A stretch of DNA of 64,000 bases from Lachnospiraceae bacterium (GCA_022792885.1 JAAWBX010000010.1:1-64000); one strand, 5' to 3'; positions 8,841 through 18,100 are shown, numbered from the stretch's first letter. The notes: generated by a model not told the origin, from the sequence alone. Made by a program: numbers and translations.

Positions 8841-10742
8841 GTGGCACAAAAGATACGTCTCATCGGATTCGATCTGGATGGGACCGTGTTGGATAAAGAA
8901 AAACGTATGTCGGAGAGGACCCGTCAGGCGATCGAAGAGGCGATCGCGAAGGGGATTCTGGTGATTCCGGTTACCGGGAGGCCGCTCTGCGGTATTCCGG
9001 AGGTGATTCGCGAGATCTCCGGGATCCCTTTTTATATCACGGCCAACGGCGCCGCCGTGTATGACGCAGAGAGCGGTGCGTGCCTGTATGAGGACGGTTT
9101 CAGTCCGGAGGAAGCGGGGGAGCTGCTTCAAAAGATCGGAGAGCTGCCGGTTCTTCTTGATGTTTTTATGGACGGACAGGGCTGGATGGAAGAAAAACGG
9201 AAGCCCTATGTGGATCAGGTCGGTTATGCGGAGGCAGTCAGGGCTTATGTCTGGCGGACCAGGCACTGGGTACCGGATCTGGCTGCATACGTTTCCGGCG
9301 CCGATCGGGTTATCCGGAAGATTTCCGTGAATTTTCCGGCCGGGGAAGATGCCTGTCGGGAGAAGATTCTGAATTTTTTGAAGGAAAGGCCGGAATTTGC
9401 GGTTGTTTCCGGCGGCGGCGGGAATCTGGAAATCACGAAGGCGTCTGCCAATAAAGGGGCGGCTTTGGCCTGGATTTGTGAACGGCGCCATATAAGGCCG
9501 GAGGAAGTCCTGGCGATCGGCGACAGCGAGAATGATCTGGCGATGATTCGCATGGCCGGTATCGGCGTCGCTATGGGGAATGCGGAGGACTGTCTGAAGG
9601 AGGAGGCGGACTACGTGACGGCTTCGAATGAGGAGGATGGTTTTGCAAAGGCTCTGGCGCATTATTCGGGAGAAGAGGAGGAAACCGTTGCGCGCGCTTT
9701 GTTTCGGATTTTGCTTCATCCCAAGGAAAAACTCTTTTCCCCCTGTGTGTTTGCGGTGCTTACGGGCGTGTGGGCGTATGCGGCCTGGGTGCTGTTTTGT
9801 TCTTTGCTGGCGCCTCTGGATACGGAACTGCTTGGCGTCCGCATCAGCGTGCCCGTGATCCGGGAGTGGTATCTTCTGGCGTTTTTTATGAATGTTCTCT
9901 ATTATATATGTTTGACTCCGATTTATCTGTCGGGGCCGGGACTGGCTTTGTTGGCGGCGTTTCCTCTCTGTCTGTATGGAGCGGCCCGGTTGTTTTGCCT
10001 GGGCGGGGCGGGATTGTGGCTGACGGCAGCCGGAGCGGCCGGGATTCCGATTGGCCTTTTTTTCATGGTTTACCGTTATAAAACCGGGAAAGATCAGGAA
10101 GGAAAAGAAAGCTTTCGAAGATTCCAGATGTTTCTTTTTCTCGTGCTGCTGGTTTTGAGTCTGATTTATGTCGGCGGGCAGGAGCTGCAGAAGCGTCGGG
10201 GGGCGAAGGCTTTGATGGAACGGGGACAGAGAGAATATCTTCTGGATGGGAACTGGGAGACGCTTCGTCCGTTTCGGCAGGAAATTTTTTCGACGCTGAG
10301 CGAGGAGGAACGGGTGAAGGCCATGAATGAGCTGGCGCTCTGGGAGACGACCTATCTGGGGCTTGAACCGGTTATTGTCGTGGACGAAGTGTTTCGGAAG
10401 GAGGATACGAGTTCGGTTGTTCTGGGGACGTATCGGGATGCGGACCGCCTGGTGCGCATCAGTCACGAGGTGATCAAGGCCGGAGACCGGGACGAGTGTC
10501 TGAACGTTCTCTGCCACGAGCTGTATCACGCATACCAGTGGGCCCTTTCGGAGGGGAGGATCGGAAACGGGATCGCCCCTTTGTCGTCCGTCGAGCGATG
10601 GACGGAAGCCCTGATCGGGTATAAGCCTTCGGATGTTTCCGAGTACCGGGAGTATTATACGCAGGATGTGGAAGCTACGGCCAGGGGCTATGCCGCCGCT
10701 CGGAGCGAACAGTTGGCCGTGATGGCGGATTGCTTGAAATAG
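8841..10742 (+). CDS. Cof-type HAD phosphatase fused to membrane region and HExxH domain
   Basis: 633 residues with a GTG start behind AAGGAGG. Residues 1-270 are a complete HAD-IIB (Cof) phosphatase: nucleophile motif DLDGT (11-15), TGR, and motif IV GDSENDLAM. The frame then continues without a stop through about five hydrophobic segments (roughly 297-320, 344-365, 370-390, 394-415 and 430-447). A C-terminal soluble domain follows with the zinc-peptidase motif HELYH (559-563) in LCHELYHAYQWAL. Cof phosphatases normally end near residue 270, so the second half is a separate membrane-bound, peptidase-like module. I know of no such fusion. The substrate is unknown for both halves. Confidence 0.8.
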   Translation: MAQKIRLIGFDLDGTVLDKEKRMSERTRQAIEEAIAKGILVIPVTGRPLCGIPEVIREISGIPFYITANGAAVYDAESGACLYEDGFSPEEAGELLQKIGELPVLLDVFMDGQGWMEEKRKPYVDQVGYAEAVRAYVWRTRHWVPDLAAYVSGADRVIRKISVNFPAGEDACREKILNFLKERPEFAVVSGGGGNLEITKASANKGAALAWICERRHIRPEEVLAIGDSENDLAMIRMAGIGVAMGNAEDCLKEEADYVTASNEEDGFAKALAHYSGEEEETVARALFRILLHPKEKLFSPCVFAVLTGVWAYAAWVLFCSLLAPLDTELLGVRISVPVIREWYLLAFFMNVLYYICLTPIYLSGPGLALLAAFPLCLYGAARLFCLGGAGLWLTAAGAAGIPIGLFFMVYRYKTGKDQEGKESFRRFQMFLFLVLLVLSLIYVGGQELQKRRGAKALMERGQREYLLDGNWETLRPFRQEIFSTLSEEERVKAMNELALWETTYLGLEPVIVVDEVFRKEDTSSVVLGTYRDADRLVRISHEVIKAGDRDECLNVLCHELYHAYQWALSEGRIGNGIAPLSSVERWTEALIGYKPSDVSEYREYYTQDVEATARGYAAARSEQLAVMADCLK

Positions 10743-10775
10743 GACGGGAAAAATGCCGGAAAAACAAAAAAGGGA

Positions 10776-10804
10776 TTGCAATTATCGGTAAATTGTGTTA
10801 GATT
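10776..10804 (+). promoter_or_regulatory. promoter of the ilvBN leader
   Basis: -35 TTGCAA (10776-10781), 17-bp spacer, -10 TAGATT (10799-10804). A transcript starting near 10811 would carry the leader peptide and the attenuator. Confidence 0.55.
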
Positions 10805-10839
10805 AAGAACAATATTTTTTATCAGCGAGAGGAATCTAT

Positions 10840-10977
10840 ATGAATACCACATGGTTATTTTCCAATCTTCTGCTCCTCGTCGTCGTTGGTGTCGTCCTTC
10901 TGGTCTTAGAGGGAGACAGCAGCGTTTTGAGTGATGCCAAAGTTTGTAAATGCCAGGTGGAGGAAGAAGAGCGGTGA
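10840..10977 (+). CDS. ilv leader peptide (Leu/Val-rich attenuation peptide)
   Basis: A 45-codon frame with ATG at 10840, preceded by GAGAGGA. Residues 10-23 read LLLLVVVGVVLLVL, so 13 of 14 codons are Leu or Val. It lies between a promoter and an intrinsic terminator upstream of acetolactate synthase. This is the classic layout of transcription attenuation by a leader peptide, as in enterobacterial ilv and leu operons: stalling on scarce Leu or Val codons would favour an antiterminator. The hydrophobic run could alternatively make a small membrane protein, but the terminator and alternative pairing argue for a regulatory role. Confidence 0.7.
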   Translation: MNTTWLFSNLLLLVVVGVVLLVLEGDSSVLSDAKVCKCQVEEEER

Positions 10978-11046
10978 CAGAGAATCGTTTCATTCCGCTA
11001 TAGCCATCGCAGTACATTTCCGGCAGCACTCGCTGCCGGTTTTTTA
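10929..11046 (+). promoter_or_regulatory. ilvBN attenuator: antiterminator and terminator
   Basis: The terminator is a perfect 8-bp stem, ccggcagc (11020-11027) and gctgccgg (11032-11039), followed by a T run (11040-11046). Its 5' arm, ggcagcactc (11022-11031), can pair at nine of ten positions with gagtgatgcc (10929-10938) inside the leader peptide frame, just after the Leu/Val codons. The two structures exclude each other. This supports Leu/Val-controlled read-through into ilvB. No T-box motif was seen. Confidence 0.7.
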
Positions 11047-11115
11047 TTTTCCGCATGCGACGGCGGCGGGGATGCCGTCTGCCCGGAGCATGGACGAAGA
11101 AGGAGGAATAGCCTA

Positions 11116-12798
11116 ATGGAAATGACAGGTGCGCAGATCTGGATGGAGACCATGATTGAACAGGGGACCGAGGTGATTTTCGGTTATCCGGGAGGGACCG
11201 TCCTGGATCTGTATGAACAGATTTATCAAAATGAAGGACGGATTCGCCATGTATTACCTTCCCATGAGCAAGGGGGGATCCACGCGGCGGACGGGTACGC
11301 CAGGGCTACCGGGAAGACGGGCGTTGTGCTGGCGACTTCGGGACCGGGGGCGACCAACCTGGTGACGGGGATTGCCACCGCCTATCTGGATTCCACGCCC
11401 TTGGTCGTGTTTACGGGCAATGTTCCCAGTCATGTAATCGGGCAGGACAACTTTCAGGAAGTGGATATTGTGGGCGTGACGTTGGGAATCGTGAAGCACA
11501 GTTATCGAATCCGCTGCGTGGAAGAACTGGCGGAAACGATTCGGGAGGCGTATGCCCTGGCATCCTCCGGCCGTCCGGGTCCGGTTCTGATTGATATTCC
11601 GAAAGATATTCAGCAGGCAAAGACGGAATTTACCTCCCAAGAAGAGCCGGCGGATATAAGAAAGACTTCTTTTTTTGAACGGGACGAGGAAGAACTTTCA
11701 AAGATCGTCCGCATGATGGAGGAGAGTAAAAGGCCCTGTTTTTACTGCGGCGGCGGCGTGGCGGCTTCGGGAGCCGGGAAGGAACTGGAGGAGCTGGCGC
11801 TTCGCCTGGATGCTCCGATCTGTTTCAGCCTGATGGGACTGTCCGCGGTACCGGCTTGTTTTCCGGGATATTTGGGGTTGTCCGGTATGCATGGGCATTA
11901 CGCTTCGACGAAAGCGATTGCCGAAGCGGATCTCCTGATCGTGGTGGGCGCCCGTTTCAGCGACCGGGCAGTCGGGGATAAGAAAAAATATGCGGCGGGC
12001 GCCCGGATCGTTCATGTGGATATCGACGCGGCCGAGATCGATAAAAACATAAAGACGGAGGCCAGTGTGACCGGAGACGCCAAAGCGGTATTGACGGAAC
12101 TGCTGGGACGTGTGAAAGGATGCGCCAGGCCGGAGTGGCGAAAAGCCGTGGAGGAGATGAGGGCTTACGGGACGGCTCACGGGGCCTCTTTCCGGGGGAA
12201 GCTTACACCTTATGAAATTATAGATCAGGTCTGCGCGAAGATGCCGAAAGATACGCCGGTCGTCACGGATGTGGGACAGCATCAGATGTGGGTGGCGCAG
12301 CGTTATGCGTTTGAAATGCCGAGGACATTTCTGACCAGCGGCGGCCTGGGAACGATGGGGTTTGGCATGGGGGCGGCTTTGGGGGCCAGCCTTGGCACCG
12401 GGAGGCGTTCGGTCCTGTTTACGGGGGACGGAAGTTTTGCCATGAATATGGCCGAGCTGGGAACCTGTGTGACGGAGGGGCTTCCGGTGACGGTGGTTCT
12501 GATGAACAATCAAACGCTTGGCATGGTGAGGCAGCTCCAGCATTTTTTCAGTCAGAAGCATTATTCTCAGACCGTGACCAACCGCAAAACCGATTTCGCG
12601 GCGCTCGCGGAAGCGATGGGGGCCAGGGGATTTTCGGCGTCCACGCCGGAAGAATTTGCGAAAGCTCTGGAGGAATCCTGCCGGGCGAGCGGTCCGGTAC
12701 TGATCGAGTGCCGGATCGAGGCGGAGGAACTGGTATACCCGACGGTGCCGCCGAATCAGTCCGTGGATGAGATTATGCTTCAGGAGGGAGAGAACTAA
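11116..12798 (+). CDS. ilvB: acetolactate synthase large subunit
   Basis: 560 residues, thiamine-diphosphate enzyme joining two pyruvates to 2-acetolactate (or pyruvate plus 2-oxobutyrate), first step of Val/Leu/Ile synthesis. Visible motifs are GYPGGTVLDLYE, the cofactor-activating E51 in SHEQGG, and the ThDP/Mg motif starting GDGSF (437-) and ending MNNQT. Length is typical. A GAAGGAGG site precedes the start, and the small subunit follows immediately. Expression is probably set by the upstream attenuator. Confidence 0.96.
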   Translation: MEMTGAQIWMETMIEQGTEVIFGYPGGTVLDLYEQIYQNEGRIRHVLPSHEQGGIHAADGYARATGKTGVVLATSGPGATNLVTGIATAYLDSTPLVVFTGNVPSHVIGQDNFQEVDIVGVTLGIVKHSYRIRCVEELAETIREAYALASSGRPGPVLIDIPKDIQQAKTEFTSQEEPADIRKTSFFERDEEELSKIVRMMEESKRPCFYCGGGVAASGAGKELEELALRLDAPICFSLMGLSAVPACFPGYLGLSGMHGHYASTKAIAEADLLIVVGARFSDRAVGDKKKYAAGARIVHVDIDAAEIDKNIKTEASVTGDAKAVLTELLGRVKGCARPEWRKAVEEMRAYGTAHGASFRGKLTPYEIIDQVCAKMPKDTPVVTDVGQHQMWVAQRYAFEMPRTFLTSGGLGTMGFGMGAALGASLGTGRRSVLFTGDGSFAMNMAELGTCVTEGLPVTVVLMNNQTLGMVRQLQHFFSQKHYSQTVTNRKTDFAALAEAMGARGFSASTPEEFAKALEESCRASGPVLIECRIEAEELVYPTVPPNQSVDEIMLQEGEN

Positions 12799-13326
12799 AT
12801 GGGAAAATATATGATAGGGCTTCTTGTAAATAATAAGTACGGTGTTTTAAGCCGCATTTCGGCTCTTTTTGCCAAACGGGGGTTTAACATTGACAGTCTG
12901 GCGGTGGGCGAGACCGATAACCCGGATATTTCCCGCATGACCATTACAATCGCGGGAAATGAGCATGACAGAGATCAGATCATCAAGCAGTTGGGGAAAC
13001 TTCATGACGTGCTTCATGTGGGGGAGATGAAGATGGGCGAGTCGGTTTGCCGGGAACTGGTGCTTTTAAAAGTGTCGGCGGATAAGAGCAATCGTCAGGA
13101 GATTATGGATGCGGCCAATGTGTTCCGCAATAAGATCATTGATTATTCGCCCCGTTCTATCACGCTGGAGATCACCGGGGAAACCGGAAAACTGGAGGCT
13201 TTTATCGAATTGATGAAGGAATACGGGATTTTGGAAATGTGTCGGACCGGAATCGTCTCTCTGAAGCGGGGAGATGAATGCCTGGCTCAGTTTGCGAAAG
13301 AGGAGGACGAGGCGGTCGAGATCTGA
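12799..13326 (+). CDS. ilvN: acetolactate synthase small (regulatory) subunit
   Basis: 175 residues. An N-terminal ACT domain (NKYGVLSRISALFAKRGFNI, DNPDISRMTI) is followed by the C-terminal regulatory domain of the IlvN/IlvH family (CRELVLLKV, GILEMCRTG). It binds valine and activates and feedback-regulates IlvB. The start codon directly follows the ilvB stop, so the two are translated together. Confidence 0.95.
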   Translation: MGKYMIGLLVNNKYGVLSRISALFAKRGFNIDSLAVGETDNPDISRMTITIAGNEHDRDQIIKQLGKLHDVLHVGEMKMGESVCRELVLLKVSADKSNRQEIMDAANVFRNKIIDYSPRSITLEITGETGKLEAFIELMKEYGILEMCRTGIVSLKRGDECLAQFAKEEDEAVEI

Positions 13327-13346
13327 ATCCGGCCGGTAAATTTCTT

Positions 13347-13375
13347 GCTCTTCCCGGCTTTTGGCAGGGAAGAGC
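13347..13375. terminator. hairpin between convergent ilvN and YbaK-family gene
   Basis: A 9-bp perfect stem (gctcttccc 13347-13355, gggaagagc 13367-13375) lies between two convergent genes. There is no strong T run on either side, so terminator function is plausible rather than certain. Confidence 0.4.
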
Positions 13376-13386
13376 GGAAGATTCTT

Positions 13387-13938
13387 TCAGAGGCGGACCG
13401 CCGTATACTCGTGGCGGACGGCCGGAAGGAAGCGGGTCAGAACGTCTTCCGTGGAAAGCCGGATGCTGGAAGTGTTGATACAGGGATGGCATCCGAATGA
13501 GGGAGCGGCCAGCACGTCCTGATCGATCAGAAGACGGACGCGGTTGCCGGTATCATTCATCAATCCCATAATGCTGACGCTGCCCGGGGTGATGTCCAGA
13601 AACCGTTCCATATATTCGGCCGGCGCGAAGGAAAGCCGGGCGGCGCCGATCTGTTTTGACAGATCCGCCGTCCGGAATTTTTTTGCGCCCGGCATGAGAA
13701 GGAGATAGAAATCCGTTTTTTGCGTGTTGCAGAGAAACAAATTTTTGCATATTTCGGTGCCGAGGATTCGGTCGATTTCTTCACAGCCGGCGATGGTGTC
13801 GATTCTTTCGTGATCGATTCGAAAATAGGGAATGCGCAGGCGATCCAGCAGATCGTAGGTGCGAATTTCTTTGGGGAGGCGGCCGGTTTCGTCCGGAGGC
13901 CGTCCCGGGTATTGGCGCATGGGTTCCTGTATTGGCAT
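13387..13938 (-). CDS. prolyl-tRNA editing (YbaK/PrdX-like) protein
   Basis: 183 residues of the YbaK/aminoacyl-tRNA deacylase family, closest in layout to the PrdX/ProXp group that hydrolyses mischarged prolyl-tRNA. Visible features are KNLFLCN near the middle, the lysine-containing LLLMPGAKKFR, RLSFA, the GSVSIMGLMND turn and FGCHPCINTSS. A Shine-Dalgarno CGGAGG lies seven bases upstream of the start. In proline-fermenting clostridia PrdX homologues regulate proline reductase. No prd genes are seen here, so housekeeping tRNA quality control is more likely. Confidence 0.8.
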   Translation of the reverse strand: MPIQEPMRQYPGRPPDETGRLPKEIRTYDLLDRLRIPYFRIDHERIDTIAGCEEIDRILGTEICKNLFLCNTQKTDFYLLLMPGAKKFRTADLSKQIGAARLSFAPAEYMERFLDITPGSVSIMGLMNDTGNRVRLLIDQDVLAAPSFGCHPCINTSSIRLSTEDVLTRFLPAVRHEYTAVRL

Positions 13939-14137
13939 AAAAAAACCTCCGATGGAAAAAATTTATAGAAAGATGAGATAAGGCAGTATCTAAATTAAAA
14001 AAAATGTGCTATATTATTCGGAAATAAGCACGCCCTCCGGGTACGCCGTATTGCCATTCGGACGACTGTTTACAGTATAGGTGCGGCGGGGGGAAACGTC
14101 AATAGGAGATCCGGTGTTTTTGATGGGAGAGAACAGG

Positions 14138-15220
14138 ATGGGAGAAGAAAAAAGAGCGGAGGAGATTCTTTTGCAGATAAAAGCTCCTCTGCTTTCGTGG
14201 TATCGGGAGAACGGGCGGGAGCTGCCGTTTCGCATCGGTCGGAATCCTTACCGTATCTGGATTTCGGAGATTATGCTTCAACAGACCCGAATCGAGGCGG
14301 TAAAGCCTTATTTTGAACGTTTTATGGCGGAGCTTCCGGATATTATTTCGCTGGCACAGGTTTCGGAGGAGCGGCTGATGAAGCTCTGGGAAGGTCTTGG
14401 CTACTACAGCCGTGCCAGGAATTTAAAGAAGGCGGCCGATATTTTGGCGGAACAATATGGGGGCCGGATGCCGGCGGATTACGAGGCGTTGAAGAAACTT
14501 CCCGGCATCGGTCCCTATACGGCCGGGGCGATTGCTTCCATTGCGTTTTCTATTCCGGTCCCGGCCGTGGACGGGAACGTGCTCAGGGTGTTGACGCGCC
14601 TTCTCAGAGACGATCGGGATATCATGAAGATGTCCACGAGGAGGAGCGTGGAACTTCTTTTGCGGGATACCATGTCGAAGGAGTACCCAGGGGAATACAA
14701 CGAGGCGGTGATGGAGATCGGCGAGACGGTCTGCCTTCCTCTGGGAACCCCTTTATGCGGGGCATGTCCTTTGGCCGGGTTTTGTCTGGCGCATGAAGCG
14801 GGGAAAGAAGAAGACTTTCCGGTTCGGGCGGCCAGGAAGGAGAGGCGGCGGGAGGAGCGCACGGTTTTCCTTTTGAAATATCGGGACAAGCTTGTGCTGG
14901 ACAAAAGGCGGGAGGAAGGGCTGCTGGCCGGGCTTTATGAGTTGCCGGGAATCGAAGGGCATCTTACCGAGGAGGAGAGCCGGGCGTATTTGCAAAAGCG
15001 CTTTGAAGTTGCCGCAGGAGAGGACTTGTGCCTGAACCGTCTAAAAGAATCGAAACATATATTCAGCCATGTCGAGTGGCATATGATTGGATATAGTGCG
15101 ATATTGCCGGAAGCGGCGAAGGAACCTCCTATCCTGGCGGGAAAGGAGGAGCTGGAGGAAGCTTATCCTCTGCCAAATGCGTTTCGGGCGTACATGAAAG
15201 AATGGAACGAGGGTATCTGA
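14138..15220 (+). CDS. mutY: A/G-specific adenine glycosylase
   Basis: About 360 residues. MutY removes adenine mispaired with 8-oxoguanine. Visible parts are the catalytic-site helix MLQQTRIEAV, helix-hairpin-helix LPGIGPYTAGAI, catalytic Asp in VDGNVLRVLTRL, and the [4Fe-4S] ligands C-x7-C-x2-C-x5-C (VCLPLGTPLCGACPLAGFC, first spacer one residue longer than in E. coli). A C-terminal NUDIX-like 8-oxoG recognition domain begins near 240. ATG at 14138 follows GGGAGA. An ATG at 14123 is also possible. Confidence 0.93.
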   Translation: MGEEKRAEEILLQIKAPLLSWYRENGRELPFRIGRNPYRIWISEIMLQQTRIEAVKPYFERFMAELPDIISLAQVSEERLMKLWEGLGYYSRARNLKKAADILAEQYGGRMPADYEALKKLPGIGPYTAGAIASIAFSIPVPAVDGNVLRVLTRLLRDDRDIMKMSTRRSVELLLRDTMSKEYPGEYNEAVMEIGETVCLPLGTPLCGACPLAGFCLAHEAGKEEDFPVRAARKERRREERTVFLLKYRDKLVLDKRREEGLLAGLYELPGIEGHLTEEESRAYLQKRFEVAAGEDLCLNRLKESKHIFSHVEWHMIGYSAILPEAAKEPPILAGKEELEEAYPLPNAFRAYMKEWNEGI

Positions 15221-15221
15221 C

Positions 15222-16112
15222 ATGTCGAAAAACGTTTTGTTTGTATTTAATCTTCAGGCCGGAAGGGGAGCCCTGAAGGGGAAGCTGGCGGAGATTCTGG
15301 ATTGTTTTATAAAGGCGGATTACCGGGTGGAAGTTTATGTGAGCCAGCATCCGGGCGATCTGGTAGAGCAGGTGAAAGTTTTGGGGGCGGATAAGGATAT
15401 CGTGATCTGCAGCGGCGGGGACGGCACCCTGAATGAGGTGGTTTCGGCGATTATGACGATGGAAAAAAAGCCGCTTCTGGGATATCTGCCGGCCGGGACG
15501 ACCAACGACTTCGGGGCCAACCACAAGATTCCCAAAGATATGATACAGGCTGCGAAGATCGCGGCGGGGGATCGGGCGAGGCCCATTGATATCGGAAGTT
15601 TCAACGGAGACCGGTATTTTGCCTATGTGGCCGGTTTCGGTTCTTTTACCAACGTCCCCTACCGCACGCCGCAGGAATTGAAGGCGTTTTTCGGGCATCC
15701 GGCGTATCTGATCGAGGGGGCGAAGGATCTGGTGAATCTGAAACCGACTCACACCTGGGTGACCTGGGAAGGGGAGACGCGGGAGATGGAGGTTTTGCTT
15801 GCACTGGTCAGCAATGCCAGCCAGGTAGCGGGCTTTAAGAATCTGGGCGGGGAGGACGTGAGCCTGGACGACGGGATATTCGAAACGCTTATCATTCAGA
15901 ATCCGGAGAATCCCCTTCAGTTTACGGAGATCATATCGGCCCTTTTGCAGGGAAACGAGTGTCGGTTTGTATGCCGGATCAAATCCGCCGAGATCGAGTT
16001 TCGCTTCGAAAAACCGGTGGAGTGGGTGCTGGACGGTGAATATGGAGGGGAGCAGACTCACGTTTTCATCAAAAATCACCAGAAATCGATCTGTTTTCTC
16101 AAAAAAGATTAA
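15222..16112 (+). CDS. YegS/DagK-family lipid kinase
   Basis: 296 residues of the diacylglycerol/sphingosine kinase-like family. The nucleotide-binding glycine motif SGGDGTLNEV and the PAGTTNDF motif are both present. It phosphorylates membrane lipids such as diacylglycerol for phospholipid recycling; the exact substrate cannot be told. The start lies two bases after the mutY stop, so the two genes form an operon. Confidence 0.9.
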   Translation: MSKNVLFVFNLQAGRGALKGKLAEILDCFIKADYRVEVYVSQHPGDLVEQVKVLGADKDIVICSGGDGTLNEVVSAIMTMEKKPLLGYLPAGTTNDFGANHKIPKDMIQAAKIAAGDRARPIDIGSFNGDRYFAYVAGFGSFTNVPYRTPQELKAFFGHPAYLIEGAKDLVNLKPTHTWVTWEGETREMEVLLALVSNASQVAGFKNLGGEDVSLDDGIFETLIIQNPENPLQFTEIISALLQGNECRFVCRIKSAEIEFRFEKPVEWVLDGEYGGEQTHVFIKNHQKSICFLKKD

Positions 16113-16119
16113 AAAGTAT

Positions 16120-16147
16120 TTGCTTTTTCGACCGCTTTGTGTATAAT
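16120..16147 (+). promoter_or_regulatory. rpoD promoter
   Basis: -35 TTGCTT (16120-16125), 16-bp spacer, perfect -10 TATAAT (16142-16147), about 68 bp before the sigma factor start. Confidence 0.7.
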
Positions 16148-16214
16148 ATTAGGTTAGCGTGGGTCAGTAGCGGCATTTATCGGCTACACGAGAAGAAACA
16201 GAGGGAAGTCACGG

Positions 16215-17354
16215 GTGAAGGGGACAACGTTAGTGGAAAAAGAAAAGTTTTTGGAAAACCTTCAGAAGCTGGTGGATCTGGGCAAAAGCAAGAAGAATAC
16301 GCTGGATATGAACGATATCAACGATATGTTTGTCGGCGTGGATTTGTCCGTGGAAGATCTTGAGAATACTTACCAGTATCTGGAAAACAAAGGTATTGAC
16401 GTACTGCGTGTCATGGATGACGATCTGGTCATGGATGATGTTCTTCTGCTGGATACGGATGACGATTTTGTGCCGGGCGAAAACGAGGAAGAGATTGATC
16501 TGGAAGCCATTGATTTGCTGGAGGGCATCGGAACGGAAGATCCGGTCCGCATGTATCTGAAAGAGATCGGAACGGTACCTCTTTTGTCGGCCGAGGAGGA
16601 ACTTCGTCTGGCGAAGAGAAAGGCGGAAGGAGATCAGGCGGCCAAGGAGAGGCTGATCGAGGCGAACCTGCGTCTGGTGGTGTCGATCGCCAAGCGCTAT
16701 ACCGGCCGGGGCATGAGTTTTCTGGATCTGGTGCAGGAGGGGAATCTGGGGCTGATCAAGGGCGTGGAAAAGTTTGATTATACCAAGGGGTATAAGCTGA
16801 GTACCTACGCGACCTGGTGGATTCGCCAGTCCGTGACGAGGGCGCTGGCCGATCAGGCCAGGACCATACGGGTGCCGGTACATATGGTAGAGACTATCAA
16901 TAAGATGTCCAAGATGCAGAGGAAGCTGACGCTGGAGCTGGGCTACGAGCCTTCGGTCGCGGAGCTGGCCGCTGCGCTGGATATGACGGAAGACAAAGTG
17001 ATGGAGATCATGCAGATTGCCAGAGAGCCGGCTTCTCTGGAGACGCCGATCGGTGAGGAAGACGATTCCAACCTGGGGGATTTCGTGGCGGACGGTAATG
17101 CGGTCACGCCGGAAGGGAATGTGGAGTCCGTGATGCTCAGGGAGCATATCGATACGTTGCTGGAAGACTTAAAAGATCGGGAGCGGGCGGTCATTGTGCT
17201 TCGATTCGGCCTGGAGGATGGCCATCCGAGGACTCTGGAAGAAGTGGGTAAGGAATTTAATGTCACCAGGGAGAGGATTCGTCAGATTGAGGCGAAAGCG
17301 CTGCGTAAGCTGAGAAACCCTGTGCGCAGTAAGCGGATTCGGGACTTTTTATAA
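16215..17354 (+). CDS. rpoD: RNA polymerase primary sigma factor (SigA/RpoD)
   Basis: 379 residues, the size of Firmicute SigA. Region 1.1-like N-terminus, region 1.2 ([17 protein letters not shown]), region 2 ([40 protein letters not shown]), region 3 and region 4.2 ([17 protein letters not shown]) are all visible. It directs RNA polymerase to the -35/-10 promoters described in this window. GTG start after GAGGGA. dnaG is not next to it, unlike in many Firmicutes. Confidence 0.96.
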   Translation: MKGTTLVEKEKFLENLQKLVDLGKSKKNTLDMNDINDMFVGVDLSVEDLENTYQYLENKGIDVLRVMDDDLVMDDVLLLDTDDDFVPGENEEEIDLEAIDLLEGIGTEDPVRMYLKEIGTVPLLSAEEELRLAKRKAEGDQAAKERLIEANLRLVVSIAKRYTGRGMSFLDLVQEGNLGLIKGVEKFDYTKGYKLSTYATWWIRQSVTRALADQARTIRVPVHMVETINKMSKMQRKLTLELGYEPSVAELAAALDMTEDKVMEIMQIAREPASLETPIGEEDDSNLGDFVADGNAVTPEGNVESVMLREHIDTLLEDLKDRERAVIVLRFGLEDGHPRTLEEVGKEFNVTRERIRQIEAKALRKLRNPVRSKRIRDFL

Positions 17355-17366
17355 GAAGAAACAGAG

Positions 17367-17409
17367 CGAAAAAGCGGAAGGCAAAGACAATTTTGATTCC
17401 GCTTTTTCG
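17367..17409 (+). terminator. rpoD terminator
   Basis: A 13-bp perfect inverted repeat, cgaaaaagcggaa (17367-17379) and ttccgctttttcg (17397-17409). The T run lies inside the 3' arm. Confidence 0.7.
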
Positions 17410-17482
17410 ATTCGGGCGGCGCGCCGTACAGGATATTGAGATCACGGTGTTTTTGTCGGATTTTTCGGGGAAAGGATTTTTT

Positions 17483-18100
17483 ATGGAAGTAAAAAGAAAT
17501 TATCAGAAAGAATTGGAAAAACAGATAGAAAAGCAGAGACGGGAGGAAAAGATTTATACGCTTCTGCTTCACAGCTGCTGCGCGCCCTGTTCGAGTTATG
17601 TTCTGGAATATCTGAAAGCGGAATTTGCGATCACGGTATACTATTACAATCCCAATATATGGCCCGAGGAAGAGTATCATAAGCGTGTGGAGGAACAAAA
17701 AAGACTGATCGGACGGATGAATCGGGAACTGCCCGGGCATAAGATTTCTTTTCTGGAGGGTGTTTATGATCCGGAGCGTTTTTATCGGATGGCGGCCGGG
17801 AGGGAAACCCTGGCGGAGGGGGGCGAACGGTGTTTCGGTTGTTACGCGCTGCGTCTTTCCGAGGCGGCAAAACGAGCGAAGGAGGGGGCGTTTGATTTTT
17901 TTACGACGACGCTTACGATCAGCCCTTTAAAGAGCGCGGCGAAACTGAACGAAGTCGGGGAGGCGGCGGCGAAGAAGGAGGGCGTTATATGGCTCCCCTC
18001 GGATTTTAAGAAGAGGGACGGTTATCGCCGGTCGGTGCTTTTATCCCGGACGTATGGGCTTTATCGCCAGAATTACTGCGGTTGTGAATTTTCCCGATAA
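17483..18100 (+). CDS. queH: epoxyqueuosine reductase QueH
   Basis: About 205 residues, QueH (former DUF208) family, which reduces epoxyqueuosine to queuosine in tRNA and replaces QueG in many anaerobes. The N-terminal HSCCAPCSSY and the CFGCYALRL pair supply cysteines for the [4Fe-4S] and metal centre. TTTLTISPLKS and NYCGCEFS are also family-typical. The ATG at 17483 follows AAAGGA, so upstream in-frame codons overlapping the rpoD terminator are not coding. Confidence 0.92.
   Translation: MEVKRNYQKELEKQIEKQRREEKIYTLLLHSCCAPCSSYVLEYLKAEFAITVYYYNPNIWPEEEYHKRVEEQKRLIGRMNRELPGHKISFLEGVYDPERFYRMAAGRETLAEGGERCFGCYALRLSEAAKRAKEGAFDFFTTTLTISPLKSAAKLNEVGEAAAKKEGVIWLPSDFKKRDGYRRSVLLSRTYGLYRQNYCGCEFSR

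Noticed and set aside
8700..10781. A 693-codon open frame on the minus strand opposite the HAD fusion gene
   Set aside because: Basic, low-complexity translation without domains or ribosome site; the plus frame has clear motifs. Similar long antisense frames opposite ilvE, pdxA2 and dtnK were dropped for the same reason.
10805..11115. T-box riboswitch upstream of ilvB
   Set aside because: No specifier loop or T-box consensus was found; the region is explained by a leader peptide and a simple terminator.
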